NCBI GenBank assembly: GCA_028281865.1
Contig: JANQJB010000156.1
Location: forward strand, 1 to 54,854
Length of the DNA: 54,854 nucleotides
DNA from: Marinagarivorans sp.
GTDB lineage: Bacteria > Pseudomonadota > Gammaproteobacteria > Pseudomonadales > Cellvibrionaceae
Direction: 5' to 3'
The translations under genes and the position numbers were made by a program. Shown piece by piece: positions 38,077 to 45,909 of this stretch; within the stretch, counting starts at the first letter, position 1; every line of letters begins with the position of its first letter. The notes under the pieces are model-generated. The model ran no database searches and had not been told where the DNA came from. It saw only the letters and a list, made by a program, of their open reading frames with translations.

Positions 38077-39393
38077 CTATATCTTTAATAAAACTGCATC
38101 GTGCGGGGCGAGGGAGAGAGATATGACATCTTTCTCGATATTCACCTCATAGCGTGCCCACAAATCTTTAGCTTCTAGGAAAGAATCGAGCTGCGTTTCT
38201 GAAAGTGTAAGGCTTACTGAAGCATTTTCGTCGAGCGTATTGAATACGGCGAGATACTCGCAATCGTCTCCAGACGCGCGCCACAGCACAAACCCGCCTT
38301 TCTCTCCAACGTAGCGATTTGCACTCGAATATTGATTCACATTTAAGACTTGCTGGTTTTGCAGTAATTTAATGGTTTGCTCGTCAGTATCCGGTAAGTT
38401 AGCACCTATCATCAGTGGTGAGCGCGCCATTGACCAGAGCGTCATCAGCGTATGAAGTTCCTCAATATTGAAATTGCTTATGCGCGCTTGACCGCCGGAT
38501 TCGCCGCGCGGCAAATCGCCGATGGGCAGCATATCGGCGTCTGGCCAATGGCCTTCTTTGATAAAGTCGGCCCAAATGGCACAGCGTTGCATTTGTTTTT
38601 TTAACGAGCCCCATTCGTCCCAAAAATCAGCGGAGATGCGCCAGAGATTAGAGTTTTTTCGCAGGTGATTAATGATGGTTGTTTCCGGGCCACCCGGAGA
38701 CAAACTCAGCAACATATCGCGCCCGCAATTTAAGATAGCCGAACTAATACCTTCAATATCATCGATGCGATAAGGCGAGCCTTCACCGGTAGGGGAGCCA
38801 TCGCTATTGTTGACTTCATGCCAGGCGTTTAAGTCGTCGGCTTTAATGTAGTCGACGCCCCATTCAGCATAAAGCTCAAAGATGGAATCGTAATAGGTCT
38901 GCGCACCCGGTTTGCTGAAGTCCAGTGTCATTAAACTGTTATACCAAGGGCAGCGTTCACGATCGTAGGCAATGTCTTGCGCTTTTAAGTTTGTTCCTTT
39001 TACCGGTGTATTTTCTTTATAGGCCGCCATCGGTATTCCGCGCATAATATGGATGCCCAGTTTTAATCCGAGGCTATGAACGTAATCCGCCAAGGGTTTA
39101 AAACCTGCACCGTTTGCGGAAGAGGGGAATTTATCAATATCGGGGATTAAACGTCCGTATTCGTCGATGCAATGTGGTCGGTCGAATTGTTTGTATTTGC
39201 TGTGATCGGAATCGGGTAGGTACCAACCTAAATCAACCACCACATATTTCCATCCATACTGTTTTAAATTGTCGGCGATAAATTTTGCGTTGGCTTTAAC
39301 TTCGTCTTCTGTAACGGTTACGCAAAAACAGTCCCAGCTGTTCCAGCCCATTGGAGGTGTTTTGGCGAGGTGAGAGTTAAAAAATTTTGTCAT
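38077..39393 (-). CDS. GH27 glycosidase, candidate beta-L-arabinopyranosidase
   Basis: Retaining glycoside hydrolase of family 27, 438 residues, no signal peptide, so cytoplasmic. The TIM barrel begins TPPMGWNSWDCF. The nucleophile is Asp186 in DYIKADDLN and the acid/base is Asp256 in WRISADFWDEW. The segment that is LDDCW in alpha-galactosidases is VDLGW here: Asp54 is kept but the second aspartate is Leu55 and the cysteine is Gly56. That second aspartate contacts the galactose hydroxyls in classical enzymes, so specificity may have shifted to a pentopyranoside. GH27 is known to include beta-L-arabinopyranosidases. The gene is last in the araA-araD-araB-symporter run, which favours that activity; alpha-galactosidase is the alternative. 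Confidence 0.85.
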   Translation of the reverse strand: MTKFFNSHLAKTPPMGWNSWDCFCVTVTEDEVKANAKFIADNLKQYGWKYVVVDLGWYLPDSDHSKYKQFDRPHCIDEYGRLIPDIDKFPSSANGAGFKPLADYVHSLGLKLGIHIMRGIPMAAYKENTPVKGTNLKAQDIAYDRERCPWYNSLMTLDFSKPGAQTYYDSIFELYAEWGVDYIKADDLNAWHEVNNSDGSPTGEGSPYRIDDIEGISSAILNCGRDMLLSLSPGGPETTIINHLRKNSNLWRISADFWDEWGSLKKQMQRCAIWADFIKEGHWPDADMLPIGDLPRGESGGQARISNFNIEELHTLMTLWSMARSPLMIGANLPDTDEQTIKLLQNQQVLNVNQYSSANRYVGEKGGFVLWRASGDDCEYLAVFNTLDENASVSLTLSETQLDSFLEAKDLWARYEVNIEKDVISLSLAPHDAVLLKI

Positions 39394-39451
39394 GGTTTAT
39401 CTCTAGTATTAAAAATTGCGACGTTCAAATTCCTATTATTCGAGCCCGCCC

Positions 39452-39556
39452 CTGTGGCACTGCTGTATGTGTTTTTCGTTCAAATGCGCCATCCATGGCG
39501 CGGTCCCTCGCCTATCCTGGCGCTATTCACTTCAAACACACACACCAATGCCACAG
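39452..39556 (-). repeat. Hairpin element E: imperfect 23-bp inverted repeat with two GGA hairpins
   Basis: Arms 39452-39474 and 39534-39556 are inverted repeats with three mismatches in 23. On the minus strand the core holds CGCC-AGGATA-GGCG (39509-39522) and GCGCC-ATGGAT-GGCGC (39486-39501). Both loops show GGA on the strand of the GH27 mRNA, and the element ends about 58 bases before the GH27 start codon, in the presumed leader. Same architecture as elements C and D with unrelated arms. Confidence 0.8.
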
Positions 39557-39676
39557 CGGCTACGTGTTTAATTTAAGCTGTCTACTAAAGTAGCAGGATA
39601 AAATAAAGCAGCAGGATAAAAAATAAAAAACTCAAATTTTAAAAATAACAGTTGTACATGTGTGGCACTTAGCTTC

Positions 39677-39714
39677 AGAACTTCAGCGCCCCTTGTAAAA
39701 GCTGCTGAAGTTCT
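39677..39714 (-). terminator. Strong hairpin after the symporter gene, possible terminator
   Basis: AGAACTTCAGC at 39677-39687 pairs with GCTGAAGTTCT at 39704-39714, an 11-bp perfect stem with a 16-base loop, 29 bases past the symporter stop on the minus strand. There is no clear T-run after it, so it may stabilise a transcript end rather than terminate. Confidence 0.5.
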
Positions 39715-39742
39715 GGTGCTCAGTGCAATACGCAGATTTTTT

Positions 39743-41503
39743 TTACAGCGCTATAGAAAACAAGGCCATAAAACCGAACATCATTACTAAACTTGTTATT
39801 GACCAAAAACTAACGCTCTTATACCAGACGCCACCGGCACCTTCGAGCATATTAATTTTCTGCCAATTAAATGTAAGATCGTCTGTGACTTGTTCGGGGC
39901 GCGGGTCCGGTGTAAATAGACTGAGAACGGTGCACAACACCATGCATATCGCCCAGTTGACTGCGCCTTGGTTGGCGTAGGGCTCTAAAAATGGATGAGC
40001 CATACCTGCTTCAACTAATATCTTAACGCCAATGCCAAATGCGAAACCTGCCAATACGGTAATTAATGCAGCCGTGCCATCGACACGTTTCCAAAAAGCG
40101 GCAAGTAGGAATATCGCAGAAAAGGGAGGCGCAAAAAATGTAAACGCGGACTGCACATAAACAAATAAACTTACCTGCATATTACTAATGGCAATCCCAA
40201 GTAAAATAGAGCCAACAAGAATGATTGCGGTAATAATGCGGCCAATCACAACCGTAGAATGTTCCGTAGCATCTGGACGGAAAAAGCGCTTGTAAAAATC
40301 TATTGTAATAACAGTCGAAGTTGAGGTTAGAACAGCAGAGACGGTAGATTGAATTGCACCAAATAAAGCGGCTAATAAAATTCCTTTTAAGCCAATCGGA
40401 ATTAACTGCTGAATGAGCGTGACATAAGTCTGGTCGGCAACCTGGCGAACGTCATCAATTTTATCCGCTTCAGCTAAAATTTCGGGCCGCATTGCAAAAT
40501 AAATTAAACCGGGTACGACAACAATAAAGGGTAGCAGCAACTTCAAAAAGCTAGCGAATACCATACCCATGCGGGCGTTCCACATATCCTTGGCGGCAAA
40601 TACGCGTTGAATTAAAAACTGATTAATCACCGTATACCACAAACCAATATAGAAGAAACTCAATACCCAATGCGTCCACGGGTTTGTTTGGTGGGTGAGC
40701 GGCTGAATAACGGAAAGCCGGTTGTACTCGTCATCTTTAACAATTTCCTGCGAGGTATTTGCAACGGCCTCGGCGTAAATGCCTGATTCCCCCGCGTTGC
40801 GGGAAAGCATTTCGGAAAACCCAGAAAAAACGTTGCCGTCTCCAAGATAAGCAAGACCAAACAAGGTAACTGAGCTACCGCCAATTATCATAATAATAAT
40901 GGTAAGCAGGTCCATCCAAGCGACAGATTTAAGCCCGCCCCAAATAGCCCAAATGCCGGCGGCAAAACCGATTAAAAAGATTGATAGCGCAAGCCCATTT
41001 TTTTCTCCACCGACAAAATCGCCGAGATCAATTAATGCTTCGAAGGCTAAACCGCCACCATAAATGACCGGCGCTAAAAAAGCCGTGATATTCGCGATAA
41101 CGGTTACGAAAGCGAAAAACCAGCGCATGGTTGAATTAAAGCGCTTTTCCAAAAATTCCGGTGCGGTGAATACCTTTGCAGTAAGTAAAAACGGTACAAA
41201 AATCCATATCATAAAGGTGAAAGCTATAACGGTACTCCATTCGCCCGTTGCGACGGCGATACCGTAAATAAATGCTGAACCGACTAAGCCGATAAAATGT
41301 TCTGTACTAATATTGGCGGCGATATAAGAAGAGCCTACGACATACCACGGCAAGCTTCGCCCCGCCAAAAAATAATCTTCCGAACTCGCTTCGCCCTGTG
41401 CTTTAGTGCGACGCCCAGCTAAATAACCTACCAAACTTAAACAAAGAAAATAGGCAATAAAAGTCACCCAGTCGGTGGCCTGAAGGGAAATATTCTCACT
41501 CAC
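39743..41503 (-). CDS. Sodium/solute symporter (SSS family), probable arabinose or arabinoside importer
   Basis: Inner-membrane Na+-coupled sugar transporter of 586 residues with about 14 hydrophobic helices. The SSS/SLC5 features are clear: DYFLAGRSLPWYVVGSSYIAANISTEHFIGLVGSAF near residues 43-78, a GG-containing helix with WAIWGGLKSVAWMDLLTI, and AALFGAIQSTVSAVLTSTSTVITIDFYKRFF with the sodium-site serines. The sequence resembles the SGLT-like branch found in sugar loci of marine bacteria. Position between araB and GH27 points to L-arabinose or a short arabinoside as substrate; galactose is possible. Confidence 0.9.
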   Translation of the reverse strand: MSENISLQATDWVTFIAYFLCLSLVGYLAGRRTKAQGEASSEDYFLAGRSLPWYVVGSSYIAANISTEHFIGLVGSAFIYGIAVATGEWSTVIAFTFMIWIFVPFLLTAKVFTAPEFLEKRFNSTMRWFFAFVTVIANITAFLAPVIYGGGLAFEALIDLGDFVGGEKNGLALSIFLIGFAAGIWAIWGGLKSVAWMDLLTIIIMIIGGSSVTLFGLAYLGDGNVFSGFSEMLSRNAGESGIYAEAVANTSQEIVKDDEYNRLSVIQPLTHQTNPWTHWVLSFFYIGLWYTVINQFLIQRVFAAKDMWNARMGMVFASFLKLLLPFIVVVPGLIYFAMRPEILAEADKIDDVRQVADQTYVTLIQQLIPIGLKGILLAALFGAIQSTVSAVLTSTSTVITIDFYKRFFRPDATEHSTVVIGRIITAIILVGSILLGIAISNMQVSLFVYVQSAFTFFAPPFSAIFLLAAFWKRVDGTAALITVLAGFAFGIGVKILVEAGMAHPFLEPYANQGAVNWAICMVLCTVLSLFTPDPRPEQVTDDLTFNWQKINMLEGAGGVWYKSVSFWSITSLVMMFGFMALFSIAL

Positions 41504-41535
41504 GATTTGGTCTCTTTTTTTGTTTTTTAATAGCT

Positions 41536-41570
41536 ATAAAAAAACGGCGCTGTTTGAATGTAGCGCCGTT
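41536..41570 (-). terminator. Rho-independent terminator after araB
   Basis: On the minus strand AACGGCGC, a 12-base loop, GCGCCGTT and a T-run (41536-41544 region reads as A on the plus strand). It lies 18 bases past the araB stop, so the symporter and GH27 genes are either read through or have their own promoter. Confidence 0.88.
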
Positions 41571-41587
41571 TATTCACTTGGTTATTA

Positions 41588-43267
41588 TTATAAATTCTGA
41601 TTTTCGATTACACCGCCAAGAATACGATATTTTTCCTCGTAGAGCTTCGCGTAAAAAGCGGCATTTTCTGGATTAGGCTCATAAATATCAGAAAAGCCTG
41701 CACCCATGGCTTGTTGCGCAGCGGGTACATCAGGATGAACACCCGCCGCTATAGCGGCAAACATCGCGGCTCCCAGTGCACACGTTTGTTCGGATTTTGC
41801 TACTTTAATAGGTTTATTCAAAACATCAGCCATGACTTGCATAACAAAATCAGATTTTTGCGCTACGCCCCCAAGCGCAATAATCTCTTTAATTTCGACG
41901 CCCTCATCTTCAAAACGATCTACAATCGCTTTCGACCCGTAACCAGTAGCTTCAACCAAAGCGCGAAAAACGCGCGGCGCGTCAGTGCCTAAATTAATAC
42001 CGGCAATCGCGCCTTTTACCGCTTGTGTGGCATCGGGCGTGCGACGTCCGTTCATCCAGTCAATGGCAAAAGCGGTAGACGTTTCAGCAGGAATTTTTTT
42101 CGCCGCTTCACTTAACTCGGGCAAAACTTTGGCAGCGACTTCATTGGAAATTTTTTCATAGGTCTCTGCATCAATGGCATCGCTATTTTTAAGAATATTT
42201 TCAACCGGCCACATCAACAAACGTTGCATCCACGCATAGACATCGCCAAAAGCACTTTGGCCGGCTTCCAAACCGATATACCCCGGCGCTACCGAGCCAT
42301 CGACTTGACCGCAAATACCCGCGACACATTTATCGCCCAAGTCTTCTGCCGGAACAATCATAATGTCGCAGGTCGACGTACCAATAACACGTGAGAGGGC
42401 ATAGGGAGTAATTTCTCCACCAACTGCACCCATATGGCAGTCAAAGGCACCAACACCAACAACAACGTCGGTAGAAAGGCCGAGTTTTTGCGCCCACTCA
42501 GGTGATAAATTTCCAACGGCTTTATCGCTGGTATAAGTTTCAGAAAATAAACGCTCGCGATAGCCTTTTAATGCAGGTTCAATTGCACATAAATAATCTT
42601 CATCGGGAAGGCCACCCCATTCTTCACGCCACATCGCCTTGTGGCCTGCTGAACAACGACTGCGCACCACTTCCGCAGGCTTTTGTTTATCGCACACCAA
42701 CGCCGGCATCCAATCGCAATGCTCAATAATAGAATAGGCAGCACTTTTTACTGCCTCGCTATCGCGCAACACCTTAGCGGCTTTAGCCCAAAACCATTCA
42801 GAGGAATAAATTCCGCCGACATGGCTGGTATAGTCAATTTTCCACTCTTTGGAAATTTTATTAATTTCATCGGCTTCTTTAATGGCCGTGTGATCCTTCC
42901 AAAGCACAAACATCGCGTTTGGATCCTCTTGAAATTCAGCAGTTAATGCGAGCGGAATACCTTCTTCATTAACAAAACAGGGCGTACTGCCTGTAGTGTC
43001 AAATGACATACCGACAATATGTTTTGCCGAGTCTAAATTTTTCGTTTGTTCAACAACATCTGTAATAATCTTAATTAACACATCAATATAATCTTGCGGA
43101 TGTTGGCGATATTGATTGATTTCAGGCTTACAGTATTTACCTTCCATCCAACGCGGGTAATAACAAACAGATGTCGCTAGCTCTTCCCCGTTAGCTGTAT
43201 CGATAAGTACTGCGCGGCCGGAATCCGAACCGTAATCGATACCGAGTACATATTTTTTATCACTCAT
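41588..43267 (-). CDS. araB: Ribulokinase
   Basis: Phosphorylates L-ribulose to L-ribulose 5-phosphate. The 559-residue protein is of the FGGY carbohydrate kinase family: N-terminal KKYVLGIDYGSDSGRAVLID, VGMSFDTTGSTPCFVNEEG, GVGAFDCHMGAVGGEI and, in the C-terminal domain, EIIALGGVAQKSDFVMQVMADVLNKPI. Length is near the E. coli AraB 566. It is flanked by araD upstream (50 bases) and the symporter downstream, in the order araA-araD-araB. Confidence 0.96.
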   Translation of the reverse strand: MSDKKYVLGIDYGSDSGRAVLIDTANGEELATSVCYYPRWMEGKYCKPEINQYRQHPQDYIDVLIKIITDVVEQTKNLDSAKHIVGMSFDTTGSTPCFVNEEGIPLALTAEFQEDPNAMFVLWKDHTAIKEADEINKISKEWKIDYTSHVGGIYSSEWFWAKAAKVLRDSEAVKSAAYSIIEHCDWMPALVCDKQKPAEVVRSRCSAGHKAMWREEWGGLPDEDYLCAIEPALKGYRERLFSETYTSDKAVGNLSPEWAQKLGLSTDVVVGVGAFDCHMGAVGGEITPYALSRVIGTSTCDIMIVPAEDLGDKCVAGICGQVDGSVAPGYIGLEAGQSAFGDVYAWMQRLLMWPVENILKNSDAIDAETYEKISNEVAAKVLPELSEAAKKIPAETSTAFAIDWMNGRRTPDATQAVKGAIAGINLGTDAPRVFRALVEATGYGSKAIVDRFEDEGVEIKEIIALGGVAQKSDFVMQVMADVLNKPIKVAKSEQTCALGAAMFAAIAAGVHPDVPAAQQAMGAGFSDIYEPNPENAAFYAKLYEEKYRILGGVIENQNL

Positions 43268-43316
43268 GGTCTTGCCTCAAAAATTTAATTAAGTTTTAAA
43301 TGTTGTTATTTAATGA

Positions 43317-44012
43317 TTATTTTTGGCCGTAATAAGCGCCCGGTCCATGCTTACGATTAAAATGTTTTTTTACCAGATGTGGATTCATCGAAATATCGGG
43401 ATTAAGCATGTGCGCGTAAACACCCATTTTCGCCACTTGCTCTAAAACCACTGAATTATGCACGCAGTCATTGCAATCCTTACCCCAAGCAAAAGGCGCG
43501 TGGTTTTTTACCAATACACCGGGAATATGGTCCGGATTAATATCGCGTTGCTTAAACGTATCGACAATAACTTTTCCGGTATTTAACTCGAACTCACCTT
43601 CAATTTCGGCCTGCGTCATATCACGTGTACAAGGGATATCACCGGAAAAATAATCCGCTTGCGTTGTTCCAGTAATAGGAATATCGCGACCGGCTTGCGC
43701 CCAAGATGCAGCAAAAGCTGAATGCGTGTGCGAAACACTGCCGATATTGGGAAACTCGCGATAAAGCTCAAGGTGTGTCGGCGTATCAGAAGAAGGGCGC
43801 AGCGTACCTTCAACAACATTGCCCTCAAGATCAAGAATAACCATATCCTCAGCTTTCATCGTTTCATACGGAACGCCGCTGGGTTTAATGGCGACTAAGC
43901 CTTTTTCACGATCAACTCCGCTAACATTTCCCCAAGTAAAAATAACCAAACCATGTTTAACTAAATCTAAATTCGCTTGAAAAACTTCTTGCTTTAATTC
44001 TGTTAAAGACAC
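43317..44012 (-). CDS. araD: L-ribulose-5-phosphate 4-epimerase
   Basis: Zinc-dependent class II aldolase-fold enzyme giving D-xylulose 5-phosphate. From the GTG at 44012 it has 231 residues, the exact length of E. coli AraD; the frame extends four codons upstream to a TTG. Motifs: [52 protein letters not shown] with the zinc histidines, and [16 protein letters not shown]-rich stretch before the GTG (GGGGGTTGG) may act as ribosome binding site. It is separated from araA by 222 bases that hold a terminator and repeat element D. Confidence 0.95.
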   Translation of the reverse strand: MSLTELKQEVFQANLDLVKHGLVIFTWGNVSGVDREKGLVAIKPSGVPYETMKAEDMVILDLEGNVVEGTLRPSSDTPTHLELYREFPNIGSVSHTHSAFAASWAQAGRDIPITGTTQADYFSGDIPCTRDMTQAEIEGEFELNTGKVIVDTFKQRDINPDHIPGVLVKNHAPFAWGKDCNDCVHNSVVLEQVAKMGVYAHMLNPDISMNPHLVKKHFNRKHGPGAYYGQK

Positions 44013-44049
44013 CCCAACCCCCAAAATATTAAATTAATCTGTAGGTTTA

Positions 44050-44163
44050 GATAAAGCGAGTGGGGAGTAGTAAATCAGACCGTCGTGCACAGGATGTGCA
44101 CGATCGAGCCCCCAAGGATGGGTTCACGGCGTGTCTGATTTACTACTCCCCAGTTGATTTATC
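44050..44163 (+). repeat. Hairpin element D: perfect 20-bp stem with two GGA-loop hairpins
   Basis: Perfect inverted arms 44061-44080 and 44133-44152 (TGGGGAGTAGTAAATCAGAC), extended after a gap by GATAAA/TTTATC. Inside, CCGT (44080-44083) pairs with ACGG (44126-44129) and encloses two hairpins: GTGCAC-AGGAT-GTGCAC (44085-44101) and GAGCCC-CCAAGGAT-GGGTTC (44106-44125). The GGA loops are on the plus strand, antisense to the ara genes. This is the most canonical copy of the family; elements A and B carry expanded versions of its core. Confidence 0.88.
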
Positions 44164-44191
44164 GAGCTACGAAGAACAATTTATGTAAGAA

Positions 44192-44220
44192 ATAAAAAAT
44201 GCGACCATATTAAGGCCGCA
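44192..44220 (-). terminator. Probable rho-independent terminator after araA
   Basis: On the minus strand TGCGGCC, loop TTAATAT, GGTCGCA (one mismatch) and then TTTTTTATT. It begins 15 bases past the araA stop. It may attenuate rather than fully stop transcription into araD. Confidence 0.75.
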
Positions 44221-44234
44221 CTATAAAAATATAA

Positions 44235-45722
44235 TTATTTATAAAAAACCTCATTCAAACGAATTTCTTTCTTAAATTCGCCGATCTCAGTTTTATCATC
44301 AATCATCAACAATTCTAAATTGAGCATTTCCGCAAAATCTTCAATTTGCGCCTTACTCAAAGCCATGGTGAACGCCGAGTGGTGGGCACCGCCAGCATAA
44401 ATCCAAGCGGCAGCTGAAGTGGCAAAATCGGGCTTCGGCGACCAATAAGCCGCAGCAACAGGAAGCTTAGGCATCGCATTTTCCATCTTTTCAACTTGCA
44501 ACTCATTGCAAACAAGACGAAAACGATTACCCATATCCATCCAAGCGACATTAAAGCCAATACCCTCAGGCGCAGTAAATAAAGAACGCACAGGATCGTC
44601 CTTACCACCAATGCCCAAGCGATGAATCTCAACACGTGGTTTTTGCGCAGCAATAGACTCACACACCTCAAGCATATGCGCACCCAAGACCTTCACGCCG
44701 CCATCTTCCATATGGTAAGTGTAATCCTCCATAAACGAAGTGCCGCCCGGAAGACCTTCAGCCATAACCTTAAACGTGCGAACAAGCGCCGCAGTTTTCC
44801 AGTCGCCCTCGCCGCCAAAACCATAACCCTGCTTCATCAAACGTTGCACAGCGAAACCCGGTAACTGCTTCATACCGTAAAGGTTTTCAAAGTTAGTCGT
44901 AAAAGCCTTATAGCCGCCAGCATCAAGGAAATTCTTTAAACCCTTTTCAATGCGTGCAGAGTAACGAAGAGAATCGTGGCGCTCACCGCCCGATTTAAGT
45001 TCCGCTACTACATCATATTCCGCCTCGTATTCCGAGATAAGTGCGTCGATATCCTGCTCACTTACCTCATCCATTGCCTTAACCAAGTCACCTACGCCCC
45101 AGGCATCAACCGTAAGACCAAACTGAATTTGCGCCTCAACCTTATCGCCCTCAGTCACCGCGACATTGCGCATATTGTCACCAAAGCGCGCGACCTTAAG
45201 CTGCTTCATCTCAGCGACACCCGACGCAACACGCGACCATTCGCCGACTTGAGAAATTACGCTCGCATCCTTCCAATGCCCTGCAACCACCTTGCGCGCT
45301 AAACGCAAACGACTGCAGATAAAGCCGTACTCACGACAGCCATGCGCAGCTTGGTTGAGGTTCATATAATTCATGTCAATTTCGTCCCAAGGGATCTCGG
45401 TACCGAATTGTGTGTGGAGATGGAGGAAGGGTTTTTGTAGGTTGGAAAGGCCGTTAATCCACATTTTTGAAGGGGAGAAGGTGTGCATCCACGTAATAAT
45501 GCCGATGCAGTTCTCTGCGTTATTCGCCTCGGAACACATCGCAGAGATCTCGTCCGCCGTTTTAACCGTTGGCTTAAATACGACATTGACCGGAATTTCG
45601 GCACTCGTATTAAGGTGCTGAGCAATCTCCTGAGAGTTGGCGGCGACCTGCTCAAGTGTCTTCGGACCGTACAGATGCTGACTGCCGGTCACAAACCATA
45701 ACTCGTAATTTTTAAGACTCAT
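44235..45722 (-). CDS. araA: L-arabinose isomerase
   Basis: Converts L-arabinose to L-ribulose with a Mn2+ cofactor in the cytoplasm. The protein has 495 residues, near the E. coli 500. Motifs: ELWFVTGSQHLYGPKTLEQV at the N-terminus, CIGIITWMHTFSPSKMWI, GYGFGGEGDWKTAALVR, GGTSFMEDYTYHME, the metal-binding glutamates and histidines in these segments, and YAGGAHHSAFTMAL near the end. The ATG at 45722 is preferred over the upstream start at 45776 because AGG sits at suitable distance and it matches the family start. It is first in the ara run and divergent from the sulfatase gene. Confidence 0.97.
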   Translation of the reverse strand: MSLKNYELWFVTGSQHLYGPKTLEQVAANSQEIAQHLNTSAEIPVNVVFKPTVKTADEISAMCSEANNAENCIGIITWMHTFSPSKMWINGLSNLQKPFLHLHTQFGTEIPWDEIDMNYMNLNQAAHGCREYGFICSRLRLARKVVAGHWKDASVISQVGEWSRVASGVAEMKQLKVARFGDNMRNVAVTEGDKVEAQIQFGLTVDAWGVGDLVKAMDEVSEQDIDALISEYEAEYDVVAELKSGGERHDSLRYSARIEKGLKNFLDAGGYKAFTTNFENLYGMKQLPGFAVQRLMKQGYGFGGEGDWKTAALVRTFKVMAEGLPGGTSFMEDYTYHMEDGGVKVLGAHMLEVCESIAAQKPRVEIHRLGIGGKDDPVRSLFTAPEGIGFNVAWMDMGNRFRLVCNELQVEKMENAMPKLPVAAAYWSPKPDFATSAAAWIYAGGAHHSAFTMALSKAQIEDFAEMLNLELLMIDDKTEIGEFKKEIRLNEVFYK

Positions 45723-45824
45723 TTTTGAATACCTGCTACCGAAAAGTGGATCATTTTTGTTTGAAATAACCCCCAATTATACCCTTTCGCTGAACGAATG
45801 AGTACAGCCTTGCGGGAGCCACAA

Positions 45825-45845
45825 TACCCTCGAAATTTCAGGGTA
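45825..45845. promoter_or_regulatory. 21-bp palindrome, candidate operator in the araA/sulfatase divergent region
   Basis: TACCCT, C, the self-complementary GAAATTTC, then AGGGTA: near-perfect dyad symmetry. It lies between the starts of araA (45722) and the sulfatase gene (45910). A further TACCCT half-site begins at 45780. No T-run follows, so a terminator is unlikely. The regulator is not in the window. Confidence 0.45.
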
Positions 45846-45909
45846 ATGCTGTAGAATGCCGCGTTCAATCCCCCAATATGGCGTTTTTCGACGCAAATCA
45901 CGACCTAGA

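Noticed and set aside
38077-39393. Calling GH27 plainly an alpha-galactosidase
   Set aside because: The galactose-contacting LDDCW segment is altered to VDLGW and the gene is in an arabinose locus, so the specific name is not supported.
24756-44163. Elements A-E as CRISPR array, integron attC sites or simple terminators
   Set aside because: There are no regular direct repeats with spacers and no integrase core sites (GTTRRRY/RYYYAAC). Stems are far longer than those of terminators and are not followed by T-runs, except partly in C.
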